Assembly (NCBI RefSeq): GCF_037152535.1 | Contig: NZ_JBBCMA010000001.1 | Span: 434,001 to 498,000 of the forward strand | Length of the DNA: 64,000 nt | Reading direction: 5' to 3' | DNA from: Leclercia sp. AS011 | Lineage (GTDB): Bacteria; Pseudomonadota; Gammaproteobacteria; Enterobacterales; Enterobacteriaceae | Shown here: piece after piece, positions 31,208 through 41,485 of the stretch | Position numbering within the stretch: the first letter of the stretch is position 1 | How the letters are laid out: the number at the start of each line of letters is the position of its first letter | Notes under the pieces: generated by a model | Databases searched by the model: none | Seen by the model: the letters and a program-made list of their open reading frames with translations, nothing else | What the model was told of the DNA's origin: nothing | Program-made: the position numbers and the translations under genes

Positions 31208-31222
31208 ATATAAGGAAACACG

Positions 31223-31771
31223 ATGCAGGAATTAAGCGGCTTCTCTGTGCCAAAAGGGTTTCGTGGCGCAGGTGGTATTAAGGTGCAACTGTGGTGGGCC
31301 GTTCAGGCAACGTTATTTGCCTGGTCGCCACAAATAATGTACCGCTGGCGTGCTTTTTTATTACGCCTGTTTGGTGCAAAAATCGGAAAAAACGCAGTGA
31401 TTCGACCGTCGGTAAAAATTACCTACCCGTGGAAATTAACCTTAGGGGATAACGCCTGGGTGGGCGATGACGCGGTGTTATATACGCTGGGTGAAATTTC
31501 GATTGGCGCCAATTCTGTGGTGTCACAGAAGTGTTATCTCTGTACCGGCAGTCACGATTATATGAGTCAACATTTTGATATTAATGCGCAGCCCATCACC
31601 CTGGGTGAGAAATGCTGGCTGGCGACCGATGTCTTTGTCGCGCCGGGTGTTTCCATTGGCGATGGCACCGTGGTTGGTGCGCGCAGCAGTGTTTTTAAAT
31701 CGCTTCCGGCAAATAAGCTTTGCCGTGGCAATCCCGCAGTGGTGATACGCGAACGCGTAGAAACTGAATAA
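31223..31771 (+). CDS. wcaF: WcaF, hexapeptide-repeat acetyltransferase
   Basis: 182 residues, a NodL/LacA-like left-handed beta-helix acetyltransferase. Repeats include IGKNAVIRPSVKI, LTLGDNAWVGDDAVL and IGANSVVSQ. A histidine in TGSHDYMS is the likely catalytic residue, and VSIGDGTVVGARSSV closes the helix. It is assigned acetylation of the first fucose in E. coli colanic acid. It lies between wcaE and gmd with short gaps of 15 and 27 bases. Confidence 0.94.
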   Translation: MQELSGFSVPKGFRGAGGIKVQLWWAVQATLFAWSPQIMYRWRAFLLRLFGAKIGKNAVIRPSVKITYPWKLTLGDNAWVGDDAVLYTLGEISIGANSVVSQKCYLCTGSHDYMSQHFDINAQPITLGEKCWLATDVFVAPGVSIGDGTVVGARSSVFKSLPANKLCRGNPAVVIRERVETE

Positions 31772-31798
31772 CTTCTGATAAGTCTGGAGAAAATAAAC

Positions 31799-32920
31799 AT
31801 GTCTAAAGTCGCTCTCATCACCGGCGTTACCGGACAGGATGGTTCTTATCTGGCGGAACTCCTGCTGGAAAAAGGCTATGAAGTGCACGGAATCAAACGT
31901 CGCGCCTCCTCTTTTAACACCGAGCGCGTGGATCATATCTACCAGGATCCGCATGCAGCAAACCCGAAATTCCACCTGCACTACGGTGACCTGACCGACA
32001 GCTCCAACCTGACCCGTATCCTGCAGGAAGTGCAGCCGGATGAGGTCTACAACCTGGGCGCGATGAGCCACGTAGCGGTCTCCTTCGAATCCCCGGAATA
32101 CACCGCTGACGTGGATGCCATGGGCACCCTGCGTCTGCTGGAAGCTATTCGCTTCCTGGGCCTCGAGAAGAAGACCCGTTTCTACCAGGCATCGACCTCC
32201 GAGCTGTACGGCCTGGTGCAGGAGATCCCACAGAAAGAGACCACGCCGTTCTACCCGCGCTCTCCGTATGCCGTGGCGAAAATGTACGCCTACTGGATCA
32301 CCGTGAACTACCGTGAGTCCTACGGCATCTACGCCTGTAACGGTATTCTGTTCAACCACGAATCCCCGCGCCGCGGCGAAACCTTTGTGACCCGCAAAAT
32401 CACCCGCGCCATCGCCAACATTGCCCAGGGTCTGGAATCCTGCCTGCACCTCGGCAACATGGACTCCCTGCGTGACTGGGGCCATGCCAAAGACTACGTG
32501 AAAATGCAGTGGATGATGCTGCAGCAGGAAAAACCGGAAGATTTCGTCATCGCGACCGGCGTGCAGTACTCCGTGCGTCAGTTCGTTGAGATGGCTGCCG
32601 CTCAGTTGGGCATCAAGCTGCGCTTCGAAGGCACCGGCGTGGAAGAGAAGGGTATCGTGGTTTCCGTTACCGGTCATGACGCACCGGGCGTGAAGCCGGG
32701 CGATGTAATTGTCCAGGTTGACCCACGCTACTTCCGTCCTGCTGAAGTGGAAACCCTGCTCGGCGACCCAAGCAAAGCGCACGAAAAACTGGGCTGGAAG
32801 CCAGAAATCACCCTCCAGGAGATGGTGTCCGAGATGGTTGCCCACGATCTTGAAGCGGCGAAGAAACACTCCCTGCTCAAGTCCCATGGCTACGAGGTTG
32901 CCATCGCGCTGGAGTCCTGA
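31799..32920 (+). CDS. gmd: Gmd, GDP-mannose 4,6-dehydratase
   Basis: A 373-residue short-chain dehydrogenase/reductase making GDP-4-keto-6-deoxy-mannose, the first step from GDP-mannose to GDP-L-fucose. The Rossmann glycine motif is [12 protein letters not shown] (9-20), the catalytic tyrosine Y157 and lysine K161 lie in [12 protein letters not shown], and the NADPH loop is [13 protein letters not shown]. Full length. It is followed after two bases by fcl, the next enzyme of the route. Confidence 0.97.
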   Translation: MSKVALITGVTGQDGSYLAELLLEKGYEVHGIKRRASSFNTERVDHIYQDPHAANPKFHLHYGDLTDSSNLTRILQEVQPDEVYNLGAMSHVAVSFESPEYTADVDAMGTLRLLEAIRFLGLEKKTRFYQASTSELYGLVQEIPQKETTPFYPRSPYAVAKMYAYWITVNYRESYGIYACNGILFNHESPRRGETFVTRKITRAIANIAQGLESCLHLGNMDSLRDWGHAKDYVKMQWMMLQQEKPEDFVIATGVQYSVRQFVEMAAAQLGIKLRFEGTGVEEKGIVVSVTGHDAPGVKPGDVIVQVDPRYFRPAEVETLLGDPSKAHEKLGWKPEITLQEMVSEMVAHDLEAAKKHSLLKSHGYEVAIALES

Positions 32921-32922
32921 GT

Positions 32923-33888
32923 ATGAGCAAACAACGTATTTTTGTTGCTGGTCATCGCGGAATGGTGGGTTCCGCGATTGTTCGCCAGCTGGAACAGCGC
33001 GGCAACGTTGAACTGGTGCTGCGCACCCGTGATGAGCTGAATCTGCTGGATGCGGGCGCGGTAGAGGCCTTCTTTGCTGAACAGCGCATCGATCAGGTCT
33101 ATCTGGCGGCGGCAAAGGTGGGCGGTATTGTCGCCAACAACACCTATCCGGCGGATTTCATCTACGAAAACATGATGATCGAGAGCAACATCATTCACGC
33201 GGCGCATCTGCATAACGTGAACAAGCTGCTGTTCCTCGGATCCTCCTGTATCTACCCGAAGATGGCGAAACAGCCGATTGCCGAGAGCGAGCTGTTGCAG
33301 GGCACGCTGGAAGCGACCAACGAGCCTTACGCCATCGCCAAGATTGCCGGGATCAAGCTGTGCGAGTCCTATAACCGCCAGTACGGTCGTGACTATCGCT
33401 CGGTGATGCCGACCAACCTGTACGGCCCGAACGATAACTTCCACCCGAGCAACTCGCACGTGATCCCGGCGCTACTGCGTCGTTTCCACGAGGCGACCGT
33501 CAGCAACGCGCCGGAAGTGGTGGTGTGGGGCAGCGGCACGCCGATGCGCGAGTTCCTGCATGTGGATGACATGGCTGCCGCCAGTATTCACGTGATGGAG
33601 CTGGCCCGCGAGGTGTGGCAGGAGAACACCGAGCCGATGCTGTCGCACATTAACGTCGGCACCGGGGTGGACTGCACCATTCGCGAGCTGGCAGAGACCA
33701 TCGCGCAGGTGGTGGGGTACAAGGGGCGCGTGGCCTTCGACGCCAGCAAACCTGACGGCACCCCACGCAAGCTGCTGGATGTGACCCGTCTGCATCAGCT
33801 GGGCTGGTTCCACGAGGTGACGCTGGCCGCAGGGCTGGCCAGCACTTACCAGTGGTTCCTGGAAAACCAGCAGCGTTTCCGGGGGTAG
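32923..33888 (+). CDS. fcl: Fcl (WcaG), GDP-L-fucose synthase
   Basis: A 321-residue epimerase-reductase converting GDP-4-keto-6-deoxy-mannose to GDP-L-fucose. It has [10 protein letters not shown] (10-19) for NADPH and the catalytic triad S107 (LGSSCIYP), Y136 and K140 ([10 protein letters not shown]), at exactly the E. coli positions. It lies two bases after gmd and two before gmm. Confidence 0.97.
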   Translation: MSKQRIFVAGHRGMVGSAIVRQLEQRGNVELVLRTRDELNLLDAGAVEAFFAEQRIDQVYLAAAKVGGIVANNTYPADFIYENMMIESNIIHAAHLHNVNKLLFLGSSCIYPKMAKQPIAESELLQGTLEATNEPYAIAKIAGIKLCESYNRQYGRDYRSVMPTNLYGPNDNFHPSNSHVIPALLRRFHEATVSNAPEVVVWGSGTPMREFLHVDDMAAASIHVMELAREVWQENTEPMLSHINVGTGVDCTIRELAETIAQVVGYKGRVAFDASKPDGTPRKLLDVTRLHQLGWFHEVTLAAGLASTYQWFLENQQRFRG

Positions 33889-33890
33889 AT

Positions 33891-34364
33891 ATGTTTTTAA
33901 GTCAGGAAGATTTTGCCACTGTGGTGCGTTCCACACCGCTGATCTCCATCGATCTGATTGTGGAGAACGAGCGGGGTGAGTTCCTGCTCGGGCAACGCAC
34001 CAACCGTCCGGCACAGGGCTACTGGTTCGTGCCGGGCGGGCGGGTGCAGAAAGACGAGACGCTGGAAAATGCTTTCGCGCGTCTCACTGAGGCGGAGTTG
34101 GGGCTGCGCCTGCCGATGACGGCGGGGCAGTTCTACGGCGTCTGGCAGCACTTCTATGACGACAACTTTTCCGGCACCGGTTTCACCACCCACTACGTGG
34201 TGATTGGGTATCGCCTGCAGGTGAATGAGGCAGACCTGCGTCTGCCTGATTCCCAGCACGACGATTACCGCTGGCTGAAGCCGGATGCCCTGCTGGCAAG
34301 CGATAACGTGCATGACAATAGCCGCGCCTACTTCCTGAATCAGTCAGGGGTGCCGGGTCTATGA
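33891..34364 (+). CDS. gmm: Gmm (WcaH/NudD), GDP-mannose mannosyl hydrolase
   Basis: A 157-residue Nudix-fold enzyme. The atypical Nudix box [20 protein letters not shown] (~50-69) fits the Gmm subfamily, which cleaves the C-O bond of GDP-mannose or GDP-glucose and not the pyrophosphate. It may tune GDP-sugar pools for colanic acid. The ATG at 33891 is two bases after the fcl stop; the open frame further upstream lies in fcl. It overlaps wcaI by four bases. Confidence 0.93.
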   Translation: MFLSQEDFATVVRSTPLISIDLIVENERGEFLLGQRTNRPAQGYWFVPGGRVQKDETLENAFARLTEAELGLRLPMTAGQFYGVWQHFYDDNFSGTGFTTHYVVIGYRLQVNEADLRLPDSQHDDYRWLKPDALLASDNVHDNSRAYFLNQSGVPGL

Positions 34365-35584
34365 AAATATTGGTGTACGGCATCAATTACTCGCCGGAAC
34401 TCACCGGTATCGGCAAATACACCGGCGAGATGGTGGAGTGGATGGCCAGCCAGGGTCATGAGGTGCGGGTCATTACGGCCCCGCCTTACTACCCGGAGTG
34501 GAAAGTCGGCGAGCGCTATTCAAGCTGGCGCTACCGCCGCGAAGAGGGGGCCGCCACCGTCTGGCGCTGCCCGCTGTACGTGCCGAAGCAGCCCTCCACC
34601 TTAAAGCGTTTGATTCATCTGGGCAGTTTTGCCCTGAGCAGTTTCTTCCCGCTGATGGCGCAACGTCGCTGGAAGCCGGATCGCATTATCGGCGTGGTGC
34701 CGACCCTGTTTTGTACCCCGGGCATGCGCCTGCTGGGCAAACTCTCCGGGGCGCGCACCCTGCTGCACATTCAGGATTATGAAGTGGACGCCATGCTCGG
34801 TCTGGGCATGGCGGGCAAAGGCAAGGGCGGCAAAGTCGCGAAACTGGCCAGCGCCTTCGAGCGCAGCGGCCTGCACAACGTGGATTATGTCTCGACCATC
34901 TCCCGCTCAATGATGAACAAGGCGCAGGAGAAGGGCGTGGCGGCGGAGAAGGTGATCTTCTTCCCTAACTGGTCTGAAGTGGCGCGTTTTCGCGACGTCA
35001 CACCTGAAGACGTCGCGGCGCTGCGCGCTCAGCTGGGTCTGGCTGAAGCGCAAAAGATTGTGCTCTATTCCGGCAATATCGGTGAGAAGCAGGGGCTGGA
35101 GAACGTTATCGACGCCGCCGCAGCGCTCAGCGATAAGCCATGGCAGTTTGTGATTGTCGGCCAGGGGGGCGGTAAAGCGCGGCTGGAGAAGATGGCCCGC
35201 GAACGCGGCCTGCAGAACGTTCAGTTCTTCCCGCTGCAGTCTTACGACGCCTTACCGGCGCTGCTGAAGATGGCCGATTGCCATCTGGTGGTGCAAAAGC
35301 GCGGCGCGGCGGATGCGGTTCTGCCCTCCAAGCTGACCAATATTCTGGCGGTGGGCGGCAACGCCGTGATCACCGCCGAAGCCCACACCGAACTGGGCCA
35401 GCTGTGCGACACCCTGCCGGGGATCGCCGTGTGCGTGGAGCCCGAGTCGGTGCCCGCGCTGGTAGCCGGGATCGAACAGGCGCTGACGATGCCCAAAGAG
35501 AACAGGGTCGCCCGTGACTATGCCGAACGCACGCTCGAGAAAGAGAACGTGCTGAGCCAGTTTATTGCAGATATTCGGGGATAA
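34361..35584 (+). CDS. wcaI: WcaI, family-4 glycosyltransferase of colanic acid
   Basis: A 407-residue GT-B transferase beginning [21 protein letters not shown], the classic N-terminal loop of the WcaI subfamily. [20 protein letters not shown] (~230-249) opens the donor domain. In E. coli, WcaI is assigned transfer of the first fucose onto lipid-linked glucose. Its length matches E. coli. It overlaps gmm by four bases and lies three bases before cpsB. Confidence 0.94.
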   Translation: MKILVYGINYSPELTGIGKYTGEMVEWMASQGHEVRVITAPPYYPEWKVGERYSSWRYRREEGAATVWRCPLYVPKQPSTLKRLIHLGSFALSSFFPLMAQRRWKPDRIIGVVPTLFCTPGMRLLGKLSGARTLLHIQDYEVDAMLGLGMAGKGKGGKVAKLASAFERSGLHNVDYVSTISRSMMNKAQEKGVAAEKVIFFPNWSEVARFRDVTPEDVAALRAQLGLAEAQKIVLYSGNIGEKQGLENVIDAAAALSDKPWQFVIVGQGGGKARLEKMARERGLQNVQFFPLQSYDALPALLKMADCHLVVQKRGAADAVLPSKLTNILAVGGNAVITAEAHTELGQLCDTLPGIAVCVEPESVPALVAGIEQALTMPKENRVARDYAERTLEKENVLSQFIADIRG

Positions 35585-35587
35585 ATC

Positions 35588-37024
35588 ATGAGTAAAAATA
35601 CGTTGTACCCGGTGGTAATGGCAGGTGGCTCTGGTAGCCGGTTGTGGCCGCTCTCCCGCGTGCTCTATCCAAAACAGTTCCTCTGCCTGAAAGGGGAACT
35701 CACCATGCTGCAGACGACGGTGAACCGTCTGCAGGGTGTGGAGTGCGAAAGCCCGGTGGTGATCTGTAACGAACAGCACCGTTTTATCGTCGCCGAGCAG
35801 CTGCGTCAGCTGAACAAGCTGACCGAAAACATCATTCTTGAGCCTGCCGGACGCAACACCGCCCCGGCCATCGCTCTGGCAGCGCTGGCAGCCCAGCGCA
35901 GCAGCTCGGATTGCGATCCCCTGATGCTGGTGCTGGCAGCGGATCACGTGATCCAGCAGGAAGAGGCCTTCCGCGACGCCGTGCGCGCCGCCATTCCTTA
36001 TGCCGAAAGCGGCAAGCTGGTGACCTTCGGCATCGTGCCGGATCTGCCGGAAACTGGCTATGGCTACATTCGCCGTGGCAACGTTACGCCGGGCGAGGGC
36101 GACAGCCTGGCCTTTGACGTGGCGCAGTTTGTCGAGAAACCGAATATGGAAACCGCCCAGGCCTACGTCGCCAGCGGTGAGTATTACTGGAACAGCGGCA
36201 TGTTCCTGTTCCGCGCCGGACGTTATCTGGAAGAGCTGGAGAAGTATCGTCCGGATATCCTGAACGCCTGTCAGCAGGCCATGGCTACCGTTGACCCGGA
36301 TCTGGACTTTATTCGCGTCGATGAAGCCGCGTTCCTTGCCTGCCCGGAAGAGTCGGTGGATTACGCGGTAATGGAACGTACCGCCGATGCGGTGGTGGTG
36401 CCGATGGATGCGGGCTGGAGCGACGTCGGCTCCTGGTCTTCCCTGTGGGAGATCAGCGCCCAGACGCCGGAAGGCAACGTCCATCACGGTGACGTGATCA
36501 GCCATAAAACTGAAAACAGCTACGTCTACGCCGAGTCCGGGCTGGTGACCACCGTCGGGGTTAAGGATCTTGTCGTCGTACAGACCAAAGATGCGGTGCT
36601 GATTGCCGATCGCAACGCGGTGCAGGACGTCAAAAAAGTCGTCGAGCAGATTAAGGCCGATGGCCGCCATGAGCACCACATTCACCGGGAAGTTTACCGT
36701 CCGTGGGGCAAATACGACTCCATCGACGAAGGCGATCGCTACCAGGTCAAACGCATCACCGTTAAGCCGGGCGAAGGGCTGTCGGTGCAGATGCACCATC
36801 ACCGCGCCGAGCACTGGGTGGTGGTGGCGGGAACCGCCAAAGTGACCATCGACGAGGTGGTGACGCTGCTGGGTGAAAACGAATCCATTTACATCCCTTT
36901 AGGCGCGACCCACTGCCTGGAAAATCCGGGGAAAATCCCGCTCGACCTGATTGAAGTGCGCTCCGGCTCGTACCTGGAAGAGGACGATATTGTCCGCTTT
37001 GAGGACAGATACGGCCGGGTTTAG
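35588..37024 (+). CDS. cpsB: CpsB (ManC), mannose-1-phosphate guanylyltransferase
   Basis: A 478-residue enzyme forming GDP-mannose from GTP and mannose-1-phosphate. The nucleotidyltransferase domain starts [17 protein letters not shown] (8-24), with FVEKP near 180. The C-terminal cupin, mannose-6-phosphate isomerase-like, carries the metal-binding [19 protein letters not shown] stretch (~398-416). It supplies Gmd. A REP pair separates it from its partner gene cpsG. Confidence 0.96.
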   Translation: MSKNTLYPVVMAGGSGSRLWPLSRVLYPKQFLCLKGELTMLQTTVNRLQGVECESPVVICNEQHRFIVAEQLRQLNKLTENIILEPAGRNTAPAIALAALAAQRSSSDCDPLMLVLAADHVIQQEEAFRDAVRAAIPYAESGKLVTFGIVPDLPETGYGYIRRGNVTPGEGDSLAFDVAQFVEKPNMETAQAYVASGEYYWNSGMFLFRAGRYLEELEKYRPDILNACQQAMATVDPDLDFIRVDEAAFLACPEESVDYAVMERTADAVVVPMDAGWSDVGSWSSLWEISAQTPEGNVHHGDVISHKTENSYVYAESGLVTTVGVKDLVVVQTKDAVLIADRNAVQDVKKVVEQIKADGRHEHHIHREVYRPWGKYDSIDEGDRYQVKRITVKPGEGLSVQMHHHRAEHWVVVAGTAKVTIDEVVTLLGENESIYIPLGATHCLENPGKIPLDLIEVRSGSYLEEDDIVRFEDRYGRV

Positions 37025-37039
37025 CCCCAGCGCGTGGCG

Positions 37040-37106
37040 TGCCGGATGCGCGTTGCTTATCCGGCCTACGGATCGCAGGCCCGGTAAGCGCAGCGCCACC
37101 GGGCGA
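37040..37106. repeat. REP-type palindromic repeats between cpsB and cpsG
   Basis: Two facing palindromic units: GCCGGATGCGCGTTGCTTATCC... (about 37040-37070) and AGGCCCGGTAAGCGCAGCGC... (about 37077-37104). Both have the GCCGGAT/CGGCCTACG features of enteric REP/BIME elements. They lie inside an operon, within a 148-base gap, and may stabilise the upstream transcript or lower downstream expression. Confidence 0.87.
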
Positions 37107-37172
37107 TGAATTCAACACCAATGAATAAGGCTCATTAAGAGCCAGGGCCAACTGTTGCCTGAATAAGGGGTA

Positions 37173-38546
37173 ATGATGCAAAAATTAACCTGTTTTAAAG
37201 CCTACGATATTCGCGGCAAGCTCGGTGAAGAGCTGAATGAGGACATTGCGTGGCGCATTGGCCGCGCGTACGGCGAATACTTAAAGCCGAAAACCATCGT
37301 GCTGGGCGGCGACGTGCGCCTGACCAGCGAATCCCTGAAGCTGGCGCTGGCGAAAGGGCTGCAGGACGCGGGCGTCAACGTGCTGGACATCGGTTTGTCC
37401 GGCACCGAAGAGATCTACTTTGCCACCTTCCATTTAGGCGTTGACGGCGGGATCGAAGTGACCGCCAGCCATAACCCGATGGACTACAACGGCATGAAGC
37501 TGGTGCGCGAGGGTGCCCGCCCAATCAGCGGCGACACCGGTCTGCGCGACGTGCAGCGTCTGGCGGAAGCCAACGACTTCCCGCCGGTGAACGAAGCAAA
37601 GCGCGGCAGCTACAAAAAAATCGACCTGCGTGCGGCCTATATCGACCACCTGCTGGGCTACATCAACCTGGCGAACCTCAAGCCACTGAAGCTGGTCATC
37701 AACTCCGGTAACGGCGCGGCAGGCCCGGTGGTGGATGCCCTGGAAGCCCGCTTTAAAGCGCTTAACGTGCCGGTCACCTTCGTGAAAGTCCACAACACCC
37801 CGGACGGCAACTTCCCGAACGGCATCCCGAACCCGCTGCTGCCCGAGTGCCGGGCCGATACCCGCAACGCGGTAATTGAGCACGGCGCAGACATGGGCAT
37901 CGCCTTTGATGGCGACTTCGACCGCTGTTTCCTGTTCGACGAAAAAGGGCAGTTTATCGAGGGCTACTACATTGTCGGCCTGCTGGCAGAAGCATTCCTC
38001 GAGAAAAACCCCGGCTCACGCATCATTCACGACCCGCGCCTCTCCTGGAACACGGTGGATGTGGTGTCTGCGGCGGGCGGCACTCCGGTGATGTCCAAAA
38101 CCGGCCATGCGTTTATCAAGGAGCGGATGCGCGAAGAGGATGCGATTTACGGCGGCGAGATGAGCGCCCATCACTACTTCCGCGATTTTGCCTACTGCGA
38201 CAGCGGGATGATCCCGTGGCTGCTGGTCACCGAACTGCTGTGCCTGAAGGGCCAGTCGCTGGGTGAACTGGTGCGTGACCGGATGGCGGCCTTCCCGGCG
38301 AGCGGGGAGATCAACAGCACTCTCGCGGCCCCGGCCGAGGCGATTGCCCGCGTGGAGCACCACTTTGCCCTGCACGCCCTGGAGATTGACCGTACCGACG
38401 GGATCAGCATGACCTTCCCTCAGTGGCGCTTTAACCTGCGCTCGTCGAACACCGAGCCGGTAGTGCGCCTGAACGTGGAATCCCGCGCCGATGCGGCGCT
38501 GATGGCGGCGCGAACGCAGGACATTATGGCGCTGTTGAATCAGTAA
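37173..38546 (+). CDS. cpsG: CpsG (ManB), phosphomannomutase
   Basis: A 457-residue alpha-D-phosphohexomutase that interconverts mannose-6-phosphate and mannose-1-phosphate. The phosphoserine lies in [13 protein letters not shown] (S99), the metal-binding loop is [10 protein letters not shown] (~237-246), the sugar-binding loop is GGEMSAHHY, and the phosphate-binding loop is [14 protein letters not shown] near the C-terminus. Two in-frame ATGs (37173, 37176) follow an AAGGGG ribosome-binding site; the second gives the E. coli length of 456. Confidence 0.96.
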   Translation: MMQKLTCFKAYDIRGKLGEELNEDIAWRIGRAYGEYLKPKTIVLGGDVRLTSESLKLALAKGLQDAGVNVLDIGLSGTEEIYFATFHLGVDGGIEVTASHNPMDYNGMKLVREGARPISGDTGLRDVQRLAEANDFPPVNEAKRGSYKKIDLRAAYIDHLLGYINLANLKPLKLVINSGNGAAGPVVDALEARFKALNVPVTFVKVHNTPDGNFPNGIPNPLLPECRADTRNAVIEHGADMGIAFDGDFDRCFLFDEKGQFIEGYYIVGLLAEAFLEKNPGSRIIHDPRLSWNTVDVVSAAGGTPVMSKTGHAFIKERMREEDAIYGGEMSAHHYFRDFAYCDSGMIPWLLVTELLCLKGQSLGELVRDRMAAFPASGEINSTLAAPAEAIARVEHHFALHALEIDRTDGISMTFPQWRFNLRSSNTEPVVRLNVESRADAALMAARTQDIMALLNQ

Positions 38547-38552
38547 TCCTTG

Positions 38553-38575
38553 CCCCTCTCCCGACGGGGGAGGGG
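38553..38575. repeat. C/G-rich hairpin between cpsG and wcaJ
   Basis: CCCCTCTCCC, a three-base loop, then GGGGGAGGGG, forming a 10-bp stem with one G-T wobble. It has no T-run. It resembles the asmA-yegH hairpin, so it may belong to a dispersed repeat family. Inside this operon it could act as a partial terminator that RfaH helps to overcome (inference). Confidence 0.7.
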
Positions 38576-38595
38576 ACCCTGAAACAGGAACAACG

Positions 38596-39990
38596 ATGAC
38601 AAATCTAAAAAAGCGCGAGCGAGCCAAAACGAATGCATCGTTAATCTCTATGGTGCAGCGTTTTTCTGATATCACCATCATGTTCGGTGGCTTGTGGATG
38701 GTGTGTAAACTCAGCGGGCTGCCCTTCCTCTACATGCACCTGCTGATGGCGCTCATCGCGCTGGTCGTCTTCCAGATGATCGGCGGGATGACCGACTTCT
38801 ACCGTTCATGGCGTGGCGTCAAAATCACCACCGAGCTCCTGCTGCTGTTGCAGAACTGGACTTTAAGCCAGGTCTTCAGCTTCGGGCTGGTCGCCTTCAA
38901 CAACGACTTTGATAATCGCTTTGCCACCTATTTTGCCTGGTACCTGCTCACCAGCGTGGGGATGGTGGTCTGCCGCTCGCTGATCCGCTTCGGCGCGGGC
39001 TGGCTGCGTAACCGCGGCTACAACACCCGCCGGGTGGCGGTGGCCGGGAGTCTGCCAGCCGGGCTGGCGCTGCTCGACGGCTTTCGTAAAGAGCCGTGGC
39101 TGGGGTTTGATGTGGTCGGGGTCTATCACGATGCACAGCCCGGCGGCGTCTCGGCTGACTGGGCCGGTAACTATTCTCAGCTGGTGGACGATGCTAAAGC
39201 GGGCAAGATCCACAACGTCTACATCGCCATGCCGATGAGCGACGAGGCCAGAATCAAAACCCTGATGCACAAACTGGCGGATACCACCTGCTCGGTGATC
39301 CTCATCCCCGATGTCTTCACCTTTAACATCCTGCACTCCCGCATCGAAGAGGTGAACGGCGTGCCGGTAGTGCCGCTGTATGACACGCCGCTCTCCGGGC
39401 TCAACCGGGTGCTGAAACGCATGGAGGACATCGTCCTGTCGTCGATGATCCTGCTGCTGATCTCTCCGGTGCTCTGCGCCATTGCCCTGGCGGTGAAGCT
39501 CAGCTCTAAGGGGCCGGTGATCTTCCGTCAGACCCGCTACGGCATGGACGGTAAGCCGATCATGGTGTGGAAATTCCGCTCCATGAAGGTGATGGAGAAC
39601 GACGAGGTGGTGACCCAGGCCACGCAGAACGACCCGCGCGTGACCCGCGTCGGTAACTTCCTGCGCCGCACCTCCCTCGACGAACTGCCGCAGTTTATTA
39701 ATGTATTAACCGGGGGCATGTCGATTGTCGGCCCGCGTCCCCATGCGGTGGCGCATAACGAGCAGTATCGCACCCTGATTGAAGGCTACATGCTGCGCCA
39801 CAAAGTGAAACCGGGCATTACCGGCTGGGCGCAGATCAACGGCTGGCGCGGCGAAACCGACACCCTGGAGAAGATGGAAAAACGCATTGAGTTCGACCTG
39901 GAGTACATCCGCGAGTGGAGCCTCTGGTTCGATATCAAAATCGTTTTTCTCACCGTCTTCAAGGGCTTTGTGAACAAAGCGGCGTACTAA
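38596..39990 (+). CDS. wcaJ: WcaJ, undecaprenyl-phosphate glucose phosphotransferase
   Basis: A 464-residue polyprenyl-phosphate hexose-1-phosphate transferase that starts colanic acid synthesis by loading glucose-1-phosphate on the lipid carrier. It has four N-terminal hydrophobic segments (~25-130), a CoA-binding-like domain (RRVAVAGSLPAGLALL...), a re-entrant membrane helix (~277-300), and a C-terminal catalytic domain with FRQTRYGMDGKPIMVWKFRSM and RRTSLDELPQFINVLTGGMS (catalytic Asp-Glu). All parts are present. Confidence 0.96.
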   Translation: MTNLKKRERAKTNASLISMVQRFSDITIMFGGLWMVCKLSGLPFLYMHLLMALIALVVFQMIGGMTDFYRSWRGVKITTELLLLLQNWTLSQVFSFGLVAFNNDFDNRFATYFAWYLLTSVGMVVCRSLIRFGAGWLRNRGYNTRRVAVAGSLPAGLALLDGFRKEPWLGFDVVGVYHDAQPGGVSADWAGNYSQLVDDAKAGKIHNVYIAMPMSDEARIKTLMHKLADTTCSVILIPDVFTFNILHSRIEEVNGVPVVPLYDTPLSGLNRVLKRMEDIVLSSMILLLISPVLCAIALAVKLSSKGPVIFRQTRYGMDGKPIMVWKFRSMKVMENDEVVTQATQNDPRVTRVGNFLRRTSLDELPQFINVLTGGMSIVGPRPHAVAHNEQYRTLIEGYMLRHKVKPGITGWAQINGWRGETDTLEKMEKRIEFDLEYIREWSLWFDIKIVFLTVFKGFVNKAAY

Positions 39991-39991
39991 A

Positions 39992-41470
39992 ATGAGCTTA
40001 CGTGAAAAAACCCTCAGCGGGGCAAAGTGGTCGGCTATCGCCACGGTGATCATCATCGGCCTCGGGCTGGTGCAGATGACGGTGCTGGCGCGCATTATCG
40101 ATAACCACCAGTTTGGCCTGCTGACGGTCTCACTGGTGATCATCGCCCTGGCCGATACGCTGTCTGACTTCGGCATCGCCAACTCCATTATTCAGCGTAA
40201 GGAGATTAGCCAGCTGGAGCTGACTACCCTCTACTGGCTGAACGTCGGCCTTGGGGTGCTGGTATTCGTCGCACTTTTCCTGCTCAGTGATGTTATTGCT
40301 GACGCGCTGAACAACCCGGAGCTGGCGCCGCTGATGCGCGCTCTGTCGTTCGCGTTTGTGGTGATCCCTCACGGGCAGCAGTTCCGCGCCCTGATGCAAA
40401 AGGAGCTGGAGTTCAGCAAAATCGGCATGATTGAGACCAGCGCGGTACTGGCCGGATTTACCTTTACCGTGGTGAGCGCCCATTTCTGGCCGCTGGCGAT
40501 GACTGCTATCCTCGGCTATCTGGTGAACTCTGCCGTGCGCACCCTGCTGTTCGGCTACTTCGGCCGCAAAATTTACCGTCCGGGGTTCCAGTTCTCGCTG
40601 GCATCGGTGTCGTCTAACCTGCGCTTCGGTGCCTGGCTGACTGCCGACAGCATCATCAACTACGTGAATACCAACCTCTCCACTCTGGTGCTGGCCCGTA
40701 CCCTTGGTGCCAGCGTCGCCGGTGGCTTTAACCTCGCCTGGAACGTGGCGGTCGTCCCGCCGATGAAGCTCAACCCCATCATCACCCGGGTGCTGTTTCC
40801 GGCGTTTGCCAAAATTCAGGACGACACTGAAAAACTGCGGATCAACTTCTACAAGCTGCTGTCGGTGGTGGGGATCATTAACTTCCCGACCCTGCTGGGG
40901 CTGATGGTGGTCTCCGGCAATCTGGTGCCGCTGGTGTTTGGTGAAAAGTGGGTCAGCATTGTGCCGATCCTGCAGCTGCTGTGCGTGGTGGGGCTGCTGC
41001 GCGCGGTCGGTAACCCGATCGGTTCCCTGCTGATGGCCAAAGCCCGCGTCGATATCAGCTTCAAATTTAACGTCTTCAAGACATTCCTGTTTATTCCGGC
41101 GATCGTCATCGGCGGCCATCTGGCCGGGGCGATGGGGGTCACGCTGGGCTTCCTGCTGGTGCAGATTATCAACACCGTACTGAGCTACTTCGTGATGATT
41201 AAGCCGGTGCTGGGTTCCAGCTATCGCCAGTACATGCTCAGCCTGTGGCTACCGTTTTACCTGTCACTGCCGACGCTGGCGGTGAGCTATGGCCTGGGCC
41301 TTGCCCTTAACGGCCATCTGCCGCTGGCGGCGCTGGTGGCGGTGCAGGTCGCAGCCGGTGCGCTGGCCTTCGCGGTGATGATTGTGCTGTCGCGTAATGC
41401 GCTGGTGGTGGAAATAAAACGTCAGTTCTGCCGCAACGAAAAGATAAAAACGCTGCTTCGCGCAGGCTAA
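39992..41470 (+). CDS. wzxC: WzxC, colanic acid repeat-unit flippase
   Basis: A 492-residue member of the MOP/PST flippase superfamily with about 14 hydrophobic segments. It begins MSLREKTLSGAKWSAIATV as in E. coli WzxC. It should move the lipid-linked repeat unit across the inner membrane for polymerisation by WcaD. It starts one base after the wcaJ stop. Confidence 0.95.
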   Translation: MSLREKTLSGAKWSAIATVIIIGLGLVQMTVLARIIDNHQFGLLTVSLVIIALADTLSDFGIANSIIQRKEISQLELTTLYWLNVGLGVLVFVALFLLSDVIADALNNPELAPLMRALSFAFVVIPHGQQFRALMQKELEFSKIGMIETSAVLAGFTFTVVSAHFWPLAMTAILGYLVNSAVRTLLFGYFGRKIYRPGFQFSLASVSSNLRFGAWLTADSIINYVNTNLSTLVLARTLGASVAGGFNLAWNVAVVPPMKLNPIITRVLFPAFAKIQDDTEKLRINFYKLLSVVGIINFPTLLGLMVVSGNLVPLVFGEKWVSIVPILQLLCVVGLLRAVGNPIGSLLMAKARVDISFKFNVFKTFLFIPAIVIGGHLAGAMGVTLGFLLVQIINTVLSYFVMIKPVLGSSYRQYMLSLWLPFYLSLPTLAVSYGLGLALNGHLPLAALVAVQVAAGALAFAVMIVLSRNALVVEIKRQFCRNEKIKTLLRAG

Positions 41471-41485
41471 TTTTAAGAGGTCATT

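Noticed and set aside
31523..33115. A 530-codon open frame on the minus strand opposite wcaF, gmd and fcl
   Set aside because: It spans three known genes and shows no protein-like features; another shadow of codon bias.
35252..36814. A 520-codon open frame on the minus strand opposite wcaI and cpsB
   Set aside because: Same reason: it covers two known genes and gives a His/Arg/Gly-rich sequence.
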